Source: Adineta vaga
Taxonomy: Eukaryota; Rotifera
NCBI GenBank assembly: GCA_021613535.1
Contig: CP075493.1
Location: 16,678,001-16,742,000, forward strand
Length of the DNA: 64,000 bases
Direction: 5' to 3'
How positions within the stretch are numbered: the first letter of the stretch is position 1; every line of letters begins with the position of its first letter. Under the pieces are notes generated by a model that did no database searches, was not told where the DNA came from, and saw only the letters and a program-made list of their open reading frames with translations. This document shows positions 34,464-44,918 of this stretch, one piece after another. Made by a program: the position numbers and the translations under genes.

Positions 34464-35746
34464 TGACCTAAGTCCTTGTTGAATACTTGTTTGTGCTTGT
34501 TCAGGATCTCGTTCAGTTTCACCTGACTATACACCTTGTTCACCTGTTGACTTGTGCCGTTTGTACCATAAAGCAATCCATTCAAATCTATTTTCATTGA
34601 TGAAATCCATCGAAGACCAAGAAGCGGTGTTCCTGTTCGTTTGATTACCACCATTGTGAGATTGAAAACTTGTTTGTTATAGTGTACATGGACATCACAT
34701 TCACCTTGAATATCCAGTTGTTTACCACTATAACATTCTAGTTTCAATGAAGTTGTACGAATTGTTGGTGAACCAAGTTGTTTCCAATCATTTGTACTAA
34801 TAATTGTATGATCAGAACCTGTATCTACATCAAGAGTAAAATCTTGACCATTTATCCGAAGTGACATTGACAATTGTGTCGAGTTGGATTTGTTCCATTT
34901 CACACGTTTCAACTGGTGCGTGGTTGAATTTTGTTTTGGTATATACTTTCCATTCTTCTTCTTCTGACATACTCGTTCCAAATGACCAGTTCTTTTGCAG
35001 AAATTACAAGTAAATGTACGATATTTGCATTCACTACGTGGATGCGCTGTTGATCCACATGATTGGCAAGAATCAGATGTGGTTGCTGAAGATGATTTTC
35101 CATTCGGGGATGGATATTGACTTGTTGATTTCTTCTGTTGTAACTTGGCCACTATTGGAAGATTTGTATTGTTCGATGTATTGAATTGTCGGACGTCTTG
35201 TTCAAGACGTTCTGCTACTTGTATAATTCTTTCAGCAGCAGCAAGATCAGGATCCTCTTCCTTGAGAAGAGCTTGTCTTATTTTTGGATTGTTCACTCCA
35301 ATAACATAGGCATCTCGCAATGCACGATCTTGAGGACGATCTTTTAATTTTGATGAATTAAAACCACAATGACGCATTTTTTCACAAAGTTCGGCTTTCC
35401 ATTCGGAAAATGGTTGACCTGGTTTTTGATGACATGAATAAAATTCATACGTTGCTGTCATAATATTTCTTGTTGCATCATAATGTGAATCTAATTTTTT
35501 AATTAGATCAACGAATTTAACATATTCATCGGTCAGGAGAGCAGGTGCCATTAATGATTCTAACAAACCATAAGTTGAATCACCAACTGACCATAGGAAT
35601 AAAGCTTTCTTATCGTCATTGTCAACGATCTTGTTGGCTCTGAAATAGAAGTTAATTCTATCCCGGTATGATTGCCATGTTGAGTTTCGATGATCAAATG
35701 AGTGAAGTGCTGGAATTGTTGAGAAATTCGTTGCTGCTGTTGTCAT
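34376..35746 (-). CDS. gag: gag-protease
   Basis: 456 residues from the ATG at 35746. The capsid-like region contains WQSYRDRINFYFRANKI and FYSCHQKPGQPFSEWKAEL. Two CCHC-type zinc knuckles follow (CQSCGSTAHPRSEC and CNFCKRTGHLERVC), then an aspartic protease with VDTGSDHTI. The frame then enters the RT leader (HKQVFNKDLG) and runs about 30 further codons out of the pol frame before stopping. The gag-pol overlap is 88 nt. Confidence 0.93.
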   Translation of the reverse strand: MTTAATNFSTIPALHSFDHRNSTWQSYRDRINFYFRANKIVDNDDKKALFLWSVGDSTYGLLESLMAPALLTDEYVKFVDLIKKLDSHYDATRNIMTATYEFYSCHQKPGQPFSEWKAELCEKMRHCGFNSSKLKDRPQDRALRDAYVIGVNNPKIRQALLKEEDPDLAAAERIIQVAERLEQDVRQFNTSNNTNLPIVAKLQQKKSTSQYPSPNGKSSSATTSDSCQSCGSTAHPRSECKYRTFTCNFCKRTGHLERVCQKKKNGKYIPKQNSTTHQLKRVKWNKSNSTQLSMSLRINGQDFTLDVDTGSDHTIISTNDWKQLGSPTIRTTSLKLECYSGKQLDIQGECDVHVHYNKQVFNLTMVVIKRTGTPLLGLRWISSMKIDLNGLLYGTNGTSQQVNKVYSQVKLNEILNKHKQVFNKDLGHCTKSKHIYNWFPMLYRNSSNHVLYHSHI

Positions 35747-35797
35747 TGTAATTATTTGCTTGTCAGAATAAACGTAGTTGTTGAAAAAAAATATATC

Positions 35798-35808
35798 TCG
35801 TCGCCAAT
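35798..35808 (-). other. Candidate primer-binding site
   Basis: The minus strand directly inside the 5' LTR reads ATTGGCGACGAGAT. The TGG beginning 1-2 nt from the LTR fits pairing with the CCA end of a tRNA. The tRNA is not identified. Confidence 0.55.
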
Positions 35809-36137
35809 TGTAAGTTTTCTTGTTGTATAACTTCGTGAGTTCTGTTTATTCGTTAACAAGGTGAAAATAATAACAATAAGAAAGTAGGAAGAGAAAGATA
35901 AGAGAGATAAGAGAGAAGATAAGAACAGATGGCGTAGGTGTTTGTAGGCGTCCATATGAAAATACATACGCGTATTTATACTGGTCAGTTTCCATGACTC
36001 ATGTCATCATGCGTCATGATTACATGATGCAAGAGATAGAAGATATCATATACATCTGACATCATGAGTCATGATAACATATGAACATTTGACATGTGTC
36101 ATATGATTGAACTGATGCAATGTTTTTCATATTAACA
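35809..36137 (-). repeat. 5' LTR
   Basis: Identical to the 3' LTR over 329 bp. It would drive minus-strand transcription of the element and, being in the host exon, could perturb the host gene. Confidence 0.95.
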
Positions 36138-36275
36138 GTTTGGAAAAGTAGCACGAAGTTAGGCATGGGCGTTGGCTTTGGAGACAGCGGACGACGAGTT
36201 GTTGTTGTAGCACAATATAGTCCTGGTGGTAATATGATGGGTGCATTTCCAAAAAATGTCCCACCTCCTCGTTAA

Positions 36276-37094
36276 ACTTAATTTTTGAAAAGAAAACTGT
36301 GACTTATTGAATAACTGATTTAAACGTTTTTCATTGCTACTATTCTATTGCATTAATCATATAGCATTAATTCTGGAAAAAAAAATGTAGTTAGTTGTTT
36401 TTCATAGAATTCTTTTTTAGACAGATATTAGTAAACAATTAACTAATAAAGTTGGAAAATGATTTATATTCCTATTCATTATAAAGCCTAGAGATAGACA
36501 ACTAGCAAAATACGAGATCAGTTAAAGCACCACAAGAATGAATAAACATGTTCTATTTAAATAAAAAGCATTATAAACCAAAGAATATTTAGACATACAG
36601 TAGTTGACTAAAAGATCGATGCAATAGCTATAGTGAATCGGTCAATCTATAAAAAAAACAAAAATTTACTTACAGAGTAGTACCAAGTATATTTGAAATT
36701 AAATGGAAATAACTGGAAACCTAATTTGTTCATTACTAAAATTCAAAACAGTTGATGTATACTTCACAAAAGTTCCATATAGAAATGTTTGAGTAAGTAT
36801 TTAGTCTAAAGGATTTTACTCCATAGGAAATTTTATTAGAAAAATATTAGAAAATTTTCAAAATTCGAAAGTTTTAACAGTTATATTGAGACCAGAGATC
36901 ATCGAACAAAATTTTGAGTAAATAGAGAAAGAAAAGAAAACAATAACATTTGTCACATGTGTGTAAAGCAACCATCTTTTTAACAAGTTTTTTTCCTTTC
37001 GTATTCTTCTTTTACCACTTAATTCAGATAAAAAATACCCAGAAAAAAATTGTTCTTACTTTTCAGAATAACAGTGTTAGAATACGTTTATAAT
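36276..37094. other. Non-coding spacer
   Basis: AT-rich with no gene. It ends with an acceptor-like TTACTTTTCAG near 37067, so the next gene may have a non-coding 5' exon here. Confidence 0.5.
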
Positions 37095-37625
37095 ATGTCT
37101 AGTATTTCACCAGAAATTCGTAATTATTTCAAATTAGAACTTTTATTAAAACGTTCATCAGATTCAGTTCGTACATTGTTTAAAAATCGTTACTTTCAAT
37201 TTACTGGAGGTCAATTATGGGATGATACATCGATATGTGGAACAAATTATTTTACGAATGTTATTCAAAAAAATAAAAAAATCAATTTAACACCGGTTCA
37301 AAAAGCCTCTATTATGAACGGAAATCTAGATGAATGCAATTTAAGTACATTAATTAATCTTTCATTATATAATAATCGTCCGACAACATTGAATCCAACT
37401 GAAACACAACAGCTTGATGAAGAAAATCAATTTTTAGCACAATTGAGAGATATCCAAAATAAGATTGCACATTGTACATCAATATCGTATAGTGATAATG
37501 AATTTAATCAATTGTGGACTGATTTAAAAAAAATTCTAGTTTCATTTGGTGACGATGATACGGAAATAGATAAACTGAAAGAAGACAGTATTTTTTTATC
37601 ACCAACTCAGGAAATTAGGCTGTGA
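37095..37625 (+). CDS. DZIP3-like HEPN-domain protein
   Basis: 176 residues from the ATG at 37095. The layout (helical N-terminus, KASIMNGNLDECNLSTLINL, then LRDIQNKIAHCTSISYSDNEF and LWTDLKKILVSFGDDD) fits HEPN domains of the DZIP3/RUL138 type as I recall them. HEPN domains are helical dimers, and many carry an R-x4-6-H RNase motif; here the Arg before N-x-x-A-H appears replaced by Gln (IQNKIAH), so nuclease activity is doubtful. A strong donor (CT|GTGAGT) overlaps the stop, so a longer spliced form is possible. In other animals such domains often sit on larger sensor proteins. Confidence 0.6.
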   Translation: MSSISPEIRNYFKLELLLKRSSDSVRTLFKNRYFQFTGGQLWDDTSICGTNYFTNVIQKNKKINLTPVQKASIMNGNLDECNLSTLINLSLYNNRPTTLNPTETQQLDEENQFLAQLRDIQNKIAHCTSISYSDNEFNQLWTDLKKILVSFGDDDTEIDKLKEDSIFLSPTQEIRL

Positions 37626-38068
37626 GTATAGGTAGGAGATATTTATAGCTGCTCTTACCATTCACTCAGCCCCAACAACAACTAGACCCACGCCCACACC
37701 CTCAAGATTTAAAGAACATTCTACTATATACTTATCGAATTAACATTATTTATTGTTCTTTGCGCAGCGAAATTTTTCCTTTCTAGTTTCAATGTTATTC
37801 AAGTGAATGAAATAAATCTATATGTTACAAGTCTTCAATAAAAAATAAAATTTTTTTTTAAGTGGGTACGGGTTTTCTTTATTCGAAAAAAAACTTGTGC
37901 TTACTTGTAATGAATCAAACGGAAGAAGACCACGCGTACGCAGTCAAAGCAGAATGCAAAAAACATGATAAAAAAGTGATATTTTGTTTTTTCTTCTCCT
38001 CTCGTACAATCGAAAACCGATCACATTGATTCATCGTACTGAGTACATATTTGGTATTTTCTGTTTAG
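37626..38068. other. Non-coding spacer or intron
   Basis: It holds a single right arm, GCCCACACCCTCAAGAT, near 37689-37705, and ends in a good acceptor (TTTTCTGTTTAG at 38057-38068). It may be an intron between the HEPN gene and the next exon. Confidence 0.4.
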
Positions 38069-38716
38069 TACAACTATGACTCTGGAGGAAGTACAATGCA
38101 TAAAATGTGGCGTACACGGTGCTTCATTTGTTCGTATGATTTTGAAGCAACAAATGATAAACAACTAGTAGAAGTAAATAGTTCTGAAGTATTTTGTGAG
38201 AAATCCATTAATCTATAGTATCGAAGACTAAGTGTGGATAATGTTGTACTTTCAATTTGGTCTCCAACTACACCCATGCATATTCTTCATGATTGTTTTC
38301 GATCTCTATCAGCAATATCGGAAATGACCTTAAAGCTTGCAATTGGGATTTTTTCTGAAAGTGTTGCATGGCTTAAACGCCTTATTAAAGATACTATTCC
38401 GTCCGTATTAATGACAGACGACGGGCATCGCGTATATAAATTTGCTGCTGGTATTGATCGAACACCTATTTGGTATCATAAAAAAGAATCTTGGTTTTGG
38501 CCACCAGATTGGCCTCTTATTGAATGGATTCAATGCCCTCGTCTCAATGCTCTATTTGAACCATGGATAGGTCAAGCATCACGTGAAGACAATGTTTTTA
38601 TTATCCTTTTTTTGTATAAATATCAACCAGATCCTTTTCCTATACTGATCTCAAACTTAATCAAGATTTCCGTCGAAATGAACATTTTTATGACAGTAGT
38701 CGTCAGACAACAATAA
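38069..38716 (+). CDS. Unrecognised protein, start missing
   Basis: Open from the acceptor at 38068. An in-frame TAG near 38216 disappears if a 45-nt GT/AG intron (38174-38218) is removed, and the frame then continues to 38716 (about 200 codons). Visible segments: RTRCFICSYDFEA (a C-x2-C pair), LSVDNVVLSIWSPTTPMH, WYHKKESWFWPPDWPLIEW. The phase does not match the donor at the end of the HEPN gene, so the 5' part is unknown. It could instead be a decayed gene with one stop. Confidence 0.4.
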
Positions 38717-38770
38717 ATTAATAAAAAAATTTCTTTTTTTTCTTTCTATAAAATATTTTAGATTATTTTA

Positions 38771-41276
38771 ATGGCTGATAAATTATTTTCAGTTGAAAAA
38801 GAAAATTTAGAAGATCTTACTGTTATATGGCTTGATGAAAATTCGCAAGATATTAATACGAAAACACGTTTACGTTGTATTATTAATTTTCTTAAAATAT
38901 TCACAGAACTTAATCTTTGTCTTAAATATATTCAATCAATACCTAATGAAAATATTTTTATTATTGTATCTGGTCAATTAAGTTCTTCATTAATTCCGTT
39001 AATTCGAGATTTACAACAGATTTTACATATTTATATTTTTTGTCTACATTTATAAAAATATTCTTTATTAAAAACAAGTGGAGTATTTGCTACTCAAGAA
39101 CTATTATATGATCAACTTTCGAAAGATGCTAATCAATTCTATGCAACTCATTCAACAGTAATATCATTTGCCACAGAAAAATCTTTACGCGATCTGACAA
39201 AAGAAACAGGGACTTTTTTTGGTTTCAGTTATTTATTACAGCACTTCTTGATATGCCACCATCTGATGAAGCAAAACAAGATCTTCTTAAAGTAGCTCGA
39301 ACATTCTATGCTGATAATGATCGTGAATTACGACGTATCGATGATTTTGATCAAAGATACAAGGCATCAGAAGCTTTAAATTGGTATTCTAGTGATTCAT
39401 TTGCTTATCGATTATTGAATAAGGCAATTCGTACAGAAAATATTGATCTTCTATTTGCTTGTCGATTTTTTATTGTGGATTTACATCGTCAACTTCATTC
39501 ATTAGATAGTCCATATATGGAACTTATTCGTTCTTGTGGTTTAGATATATATACAGTCTATCATGGTCAGTTGATGACTCTGGACGATTTTACTAAACTA
39601 CAAGCAAATGTTGGTAAATTAATATCAATTAATTCATTTCTATCAACAAGTATAGATTCTAAAGTAGCTTTAGTCTACGCAGGAGACAAAACAGCACATG
39701 CTAATATGGAGTCGGTACTTTTTCAAATTACAATTAACGTTACCGAAACATCACATGCATATCAACATCCATTTGCTGATATTTCGGCATATAGTCATTT
39801 CCAAGAAGAACAAGAAGTTCTATTTTCATTGGCAGCAATGTTTCGTATTGAAGATATTAGTGAACGAACGTGAGTTACCTTATCTTGTTTCATTAAATGA
39901 TAATCTTTATTGATTTAAATGATAGAGATAATGTGTGGCTGGTCAAAATGTTATTCGTTGAAAGTACGACGGAAACAGAAGAGATGCGTGAATTAAGTAA
40001 GCATTTGGGAACGCGCCAAAATCAAACGACGACCATGGCTGATCTTGCTTATCTTCTTTTTTTTATGGGCGATTATAGTCGTACGATATCTTTTTGTCAA
40101 AAACTTTTAAGTGAAGTTCGTGATAGCTGGTCTCTTACTATTCGTTGTTACAGTACAATGGGTCAAGCATATGAAAACCACCCGGAACTAGCATTACAAT
40201 CGTTTGAAAATGCGTTAGAACTTCAGTTACAATACAATCCGTCTGACTACAATAGTTTAGCGACAATGTATAATAATATGGGTTGGATTCATCGCCGACT
40301 TGAATCCGATGTACAAGTTGTAGTTAATTACTATGAAAGAGCCTTGCAAATGTGTACATCTGTTTCGGATAAGAATGAAATGGAGTGGTGTTTGATGGCT
40401 ACTATATTAAACAATCTAGTGACTACACGACCACACGGTCAGGGTGATTTAGCTCTGGAAAGAGAACGAACTGTTCTTGATATTCGATTGAAATACTTAC
40501 CATTATCGCATCCATTGGTGGCGGCTACGCATATAGTGCTTGCTCAAATTTATTCTGAGAGAGGTGAATATGAAGACGCATTAATACATTATGAGGAGGC
40601 ACTTCGTCTCAGACACAAATACTTGCCTAATGGCCATTCTTCAATTGTCAGCGTGTATCACGATATAGGTTTGCACAATTTGTATAAAGGAGATCATGAA
40701 ATGAATGCAGGGTACCACACGGCGTCCAGAACAAGTTATAAAAAATCACTGAAATTCAGTTCTGATGCATTCGATTTTCTGTTGTCTAGTGAATCATCCA
40801 TATCGACAAATTATAAGCTAATATGTCTTTGTATCAATACTTGCGGTGTTATCTGTGCTCGACTGAATCGATTTGATGAAGCAATCAAATACTTCGGTCT
40901 ACTAATCAACACCATCAAACAACACTTGCCTATTGATCATTCACTTCATGCCGCATTTTTAAGAAACAGGGGCAGTATTTTTACGTTACATGGTGATATG
41001 AACCGAGGTATGGAATACTATGAATGCGCAGTCAAATTTTGCGATCAAATTGGTTTAGAAAATTCTGCTGAAAAGGCTCAAGTTTACCTCAATATCGGAG
41101 AATGGTATGAGCTTTCCGGACAAAGAGATTTGGCTATTGAATACTATCAACATGCAATTCAACTTGGAACTGAATATTTAGGTAAAGGTCATCCACTTCT
41201 ATTGTGGTGTGCAAAAGGTTTAAAACGAATGAATTCAATAGCAGCAATGCTGCCTGAACAAGTTTCTTGGCTGTAA
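38771..41276 (+). pseudogene. ART-TPR family copy with damaged N-terminal region and altered catalytic Arg
   Basis: The N-terminal domain starts at 38771 (TVIWLDENSQD) but stops at TAA 39053-39055. The same frame continues to about 39235, then shifts by one base into the frame starting at 39253. From there the gene is open, with one intron (39870-39925) joining 39253-39869 to 39926-41276. The ART domain has VYHGQ where the other copies have VYRGQ, so the first catalytic Arg is His; the SFLSTS and EEQEVLF motifs are kept. Six or so divergent TPRs follow. It may be a pseudogene, or a shortened protein from 39253 with changed chemistry. Confidence 0.75.
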
Positions 41277-41770
41277 TAAACTAATTCGTTTTTATTTCAA
41301 ATAAAGAAAAGATAACTTCACTCAGACCCATAATTCCAGAAGTCATGCACGTGCAAGATAATTATGTGCAAGCAGTAAATTGAAATTGTAAATTATAGCA
41401 GTTTTTCACTTTTTTCAGACGATTGACCGAATTCATATCGATCTTAATGGCTGTTGAAAGTATAGTGCGTTGATTTGAGAGCAAGAAAGTCACTTTTACT
41501 GACTAATGCAGATGAATTCTACATAATTTTCTTGGATGGAAGACGAAGACCCTGGAAAATTTTTTCCGCGATCAGATAATAATCCATCGGTTTTTGATAA
41601 TAGCAAGTGCCTAAAATAAATATTCATAATGATTGATGACAATTTTTCAGTCAAGACCAGATCTATTAGATGATAGCCGTCCGCTCAAAATAATTAATAT
41701 CGCATCTGTCTATTAAAGGTCAATTTGCACAACGAATATGACAAATGCATATCTATGTTTCTTTACCGTG
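41277..41770. other. Non-coding spacer
   Basis: No gene is seen between the ART-TPR copy and the RNase T2 fragment, except the few RNase T2-like codons continuing past the stop. Confidence 0.5.
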
Positions 41771-41986
41771 TTATCCCCATTCTGCTTGCATAAGATCTTC
41801 TAAAGGCATGATACAATAGAATCGTTTGGTAAATGTTGAATTGACTTGTGGTTCGTTACGGCAATTGCGTGGATTAGCACGAACTGACGAAGCTTTGGCT
41901 GCTTGAGACCATAATCCGTGAATGATCAATCCAAATGCAGCACTATTATAACATTGAAATTCTTTTGCACACATTGAACCGGACAA
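41771..41986 (-). pseudogene. RNase T2 fragment
   Basis: The minus-strand frame contains FGLIIHGLWSQ, the first catalytic motif (IHGLWP-like) of T2 ribonucleases. It then runs to LMQAEWG, and the next codon is TAA followed by CAC GGT, where the family has K-H-G. The Lys codon of the second catalytic motif is thus a stop. The upstream part of the gene is missing; the homology ends about 15-30 bp from the palindrome at 41999-42051. Confidence 0.65.
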
Positions 41987-42625
41987 CGAAGCACAGTAGG
42001 GCGTGGGTGTGAGGGAGGACTAGTTAATCATCTACACCCACACCCACCCGCAATAAAAAATAAGGCAAAGCAGCACACTTTTTAACGCATTATTTTTTGC
42101 TTTGTTTCTGGGTGAATAGAGAAGAAAAGAAAAGAAAAAGGTAAGTATTTCATTCGAATATGTACGTATTAATATCGCCATAAAATTTGTCCTAATTGCT
42201 GCTAATGATCATTGTCATCAACGACAAGCATACATCGTCCGATATGTAGAGGCAAATTACAGGCATGGTTGTATTTATCTAACCTAAATACGAGGCACAA
42301 AAGTCAGTCAACCATACATAGTATGAAAATATACATTTGATTTCAACCATATTAAATAATATTTCATTATTACAAAAATCAAATTACAGATACGGTAACA
42401 AATAGCACCAAAAAAATAAAAGTGAATGCATCCGATGTTTTCGAATTTTCAGAATTGTCTATATCAACGAGCTATAGTGTGGTGAAAGTGTATTAATATT
42501 GTTTGAGAAAAACTTCCCGCGAAGGTAATTCAAGTGTTATTCTCATGGTGTCTCTTTTGATATTTTATATAAAAGGTTTTCGGCATACAGAACATTAAAC
42601 GACAAGCATAGTAAATTCTATTGTG
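41987..42625. other. Non-coding spacer with palindrome
   Basis: Apart from the palindrome at 41999-42051, nothing is seen. This is the 5' flank of the kelch gene. Confidence 0.5.
41999..42051. repeat. Telomere-like palindrome at RNase T2 fragment end
   Basis: Left arm GGCGTGGGTGTGAGG, right arm CTACACCCACACCCACCCGC, stem of about 11 bp. It directly abuts the truncated end of the RNase T2 homology. Confidence 0.8.
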
Positions 42626-44868
42626 ATGCGATTCAACTCAACGGATCATTCTTTAGACAAGATGAGCCTACGAACACGGTAAATAATAATTACACCAAAA
42701 ATCTTTCTGTCCTACATCTTAGAAGTCTTGAATTTTAGGTTTAAGCGTCTCGTTACGTTTAGAATGGCATGGGCCATTCGATGTATTTCCTTGGTCTTAC
42801 TTGTAGGATACGGTGTGATGATTTTAATTAGCTTCATATTCGTATTTTCATCAACGGAGAAAGATGATCAAAGCGTTTTAATTGATAGTTCAGGTATAGA
42901 GTCCGAGAACTAAACGTATTGTCATTTAGTTCTATTATTTTTTTCAAGTTTCGACTGTTTTTAATCTCAACTATCAGTCGACTCAATATATTAACGATTC
43001 GCTAGTCGTTTCAGATTTTTCAGGACTTGCAGAACAGGTAAAGACATACATATTGTTGCAAATGAATTTGACTAGTTTCGTTTAATTCAAAGATCGCCAG
43101 AGCATACAGCGTATCTGTTAATATAATACGCGTGCACTCGGCTAAATTCGTACAGAATCTCATTTTGTCTAAACAAAAGCGACAAACGTAAGTACCATTC
43201 TTTTTATCATTTGAACTTTTTCATACTCATGTAGGTCCTATTGTACTACCAGTTCATTCAATCTTCCAGTTTCTCGCCGTTTGTTCTAGTAAAGTCTTTT
43301 AAAACAGGTCTTTTTTATCAAGTTTAAAGAATCGTTGTATGTACATATCAAACTAATAGGAGTGTGTGGGTGTGAATGAGAGTGTGGATATTGGTTTGGT
43401 AGGTGGAGGTATTATATAGTGATATCGTCCCCACACCATCCTCATAATTTAGCATATAATGATAAAAAATTGTCATCCTTTCTTCTAACGTACTTGCTTC
43501 TATTTTAGCGTATTGGATCACAATCGATTGGTGGAGAAAAATGACGGTATATTCGTGGTTGAATGCCAAGTCAAATATCCGATTAGATGTGGCGGTTTGC
43601 AAATGTGTAATAATCGCTTCGGTTCTGTTGTATTAAGAACGATTAAATCAGGCCCATCAGAATTATCTTTGTCTATATCATTCACTGTAGGCTTCACATT
43701 GGATGTAGGACTCATATTTCTAGCAATAAACGAGACTTTCATCGAAACGCCAACAAACACAGCAAATGGTGCGTATTTACTATTTGTTTATAGTAGAGAA
43801 GCTTCATTTGAACAAGATGCATCTTCTTATTTTTTCTGCTGATTTCTTATCAGGACAACAATTATGTCTGGTTTTTGCATAGTTCCTCACATTTCAATTA
43901 ATATTCCAGACTGAAAATTTAGTGATTCATACACTCACAATTAAATGTATATTTCTATACATCTCATTTGTTTTCCATCGTGTGTCAAGAAATGTTTTGC
44001 TGCTTATAGAAAAACATCTCAGTGTGAAAATTAGGAAAATAATGTAGAGCCTATGTTGTAAAACACGATACTTCTTGCGACACATATCGTCGGTTACAGC
44101 ATATTTTATACGATTATGTACTTTATTTATGAGTCAATATTACTTGTGAGACACACTCTTGTATTGGAAAACCTCCCCTCTCCGCACCTTCTTTTGTTAT
44201 GATATAGCTACTCAACGAATGAAACATGTCTCAGAATACTTGTAAATCGTAGGACTGTGGGTACAAATTGTTTTTAAGAATCAAGAGTGAGGCGAAAAAT
44301 TGACAAAATAAATTTTGACAACAAAAATCTTCATGTAATATTCTATTGCGTAAACACTGGACATTGTTATCTATTTTTCACTAAACCGAATGAAGAGATT
44401 TATGTTATAATACAATTCTCTCAACTTCTCACAGAAGCTACAGTAGTTAATAAAATAATCAAAGATCAATGCAACTATTACGACATCTACAAAACTTACA
44501 ACAACTCCCGGTAAATAAATACTTTTCTCTGTAGTTTCCTTTAATTATCTATGGGATTATCTGTTGCATGGCTTTTCTCTATATATTATATATGTATTGT
44601 CGTGATGTTCTTGGAAAGGCAGGAAAAGATAAAGAAGCAAATGGACGTGAAGTCTCACATACCTTCTGATTATATTTCGCTCAGTCTGGTTCTGCCATTC
44701 TCATATTATGTTTTCAAAAATAGAATCAACTACCACATCACTAACAGCAATCGCAACAACAACATTAACAGCAACTACACAAATCATCACAACAACAATT
44801 GCAACAACATTAGCAACAACAATCACGATGACAACGACAACAATTCCCACAACAACAGTCTCGACGAT

Positions 44869-44918
<50 letters not shown>

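Larger units (their letters stand above)
31489..36137 (-). mobile_element. Full-length Ty3/gypsy LTR retrotransposon
   Basis: 4649 bp, with 329-bp LTRs at 31489-31817 and 35809-36137 that match at every base I compared. It is flanked by the target duplication GTTTG (31484-31488 and 36138-36142). Transcription is on the minus strand, so the 5' LTR is at the right. Next to the 5' LTR is TGGCGACGAGA, a candidate tRNA primer site; next to the 3' LTR is the purine tract AAAGGCAGAGG. Domain order is gag, protease, RT, RNase H, integrase, which defines Ty3/gypsy. No envelope-like frame is present. Confidence 0.95.
30049..36275 (+). pseudogene. ZZ zinc finger-CAP domain protein, split by a retrotransposon
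   Basis: Exons 30049-30793, 30848-31330 and 31389-31488, with the last exon resuming after the insertion and ending at 36275. Residues 1-250 are helical and unrecognised. A ZZ-type finger follows (CDGCKTKPLVGDRYKCETC, YDLCSACQ, H-x-H), then an acidic stretch (EEEEEEEDDG) and a CAP/SCP (PR-1/GAPR-1-like) domain with HNILRARHG, GENLYC and GHFTQVV, the usual His/Glu/His cavity residues. The retrotransposon at 31489-36137 interrupts the FTQVVW motif. Removing the element and one GTTTG copy leaves an unbroken frame, so the host gene was intact before insertion. GAPR-1-type CAP proteins are usually intracellular and membrane-associated. Confidence 0.85.
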
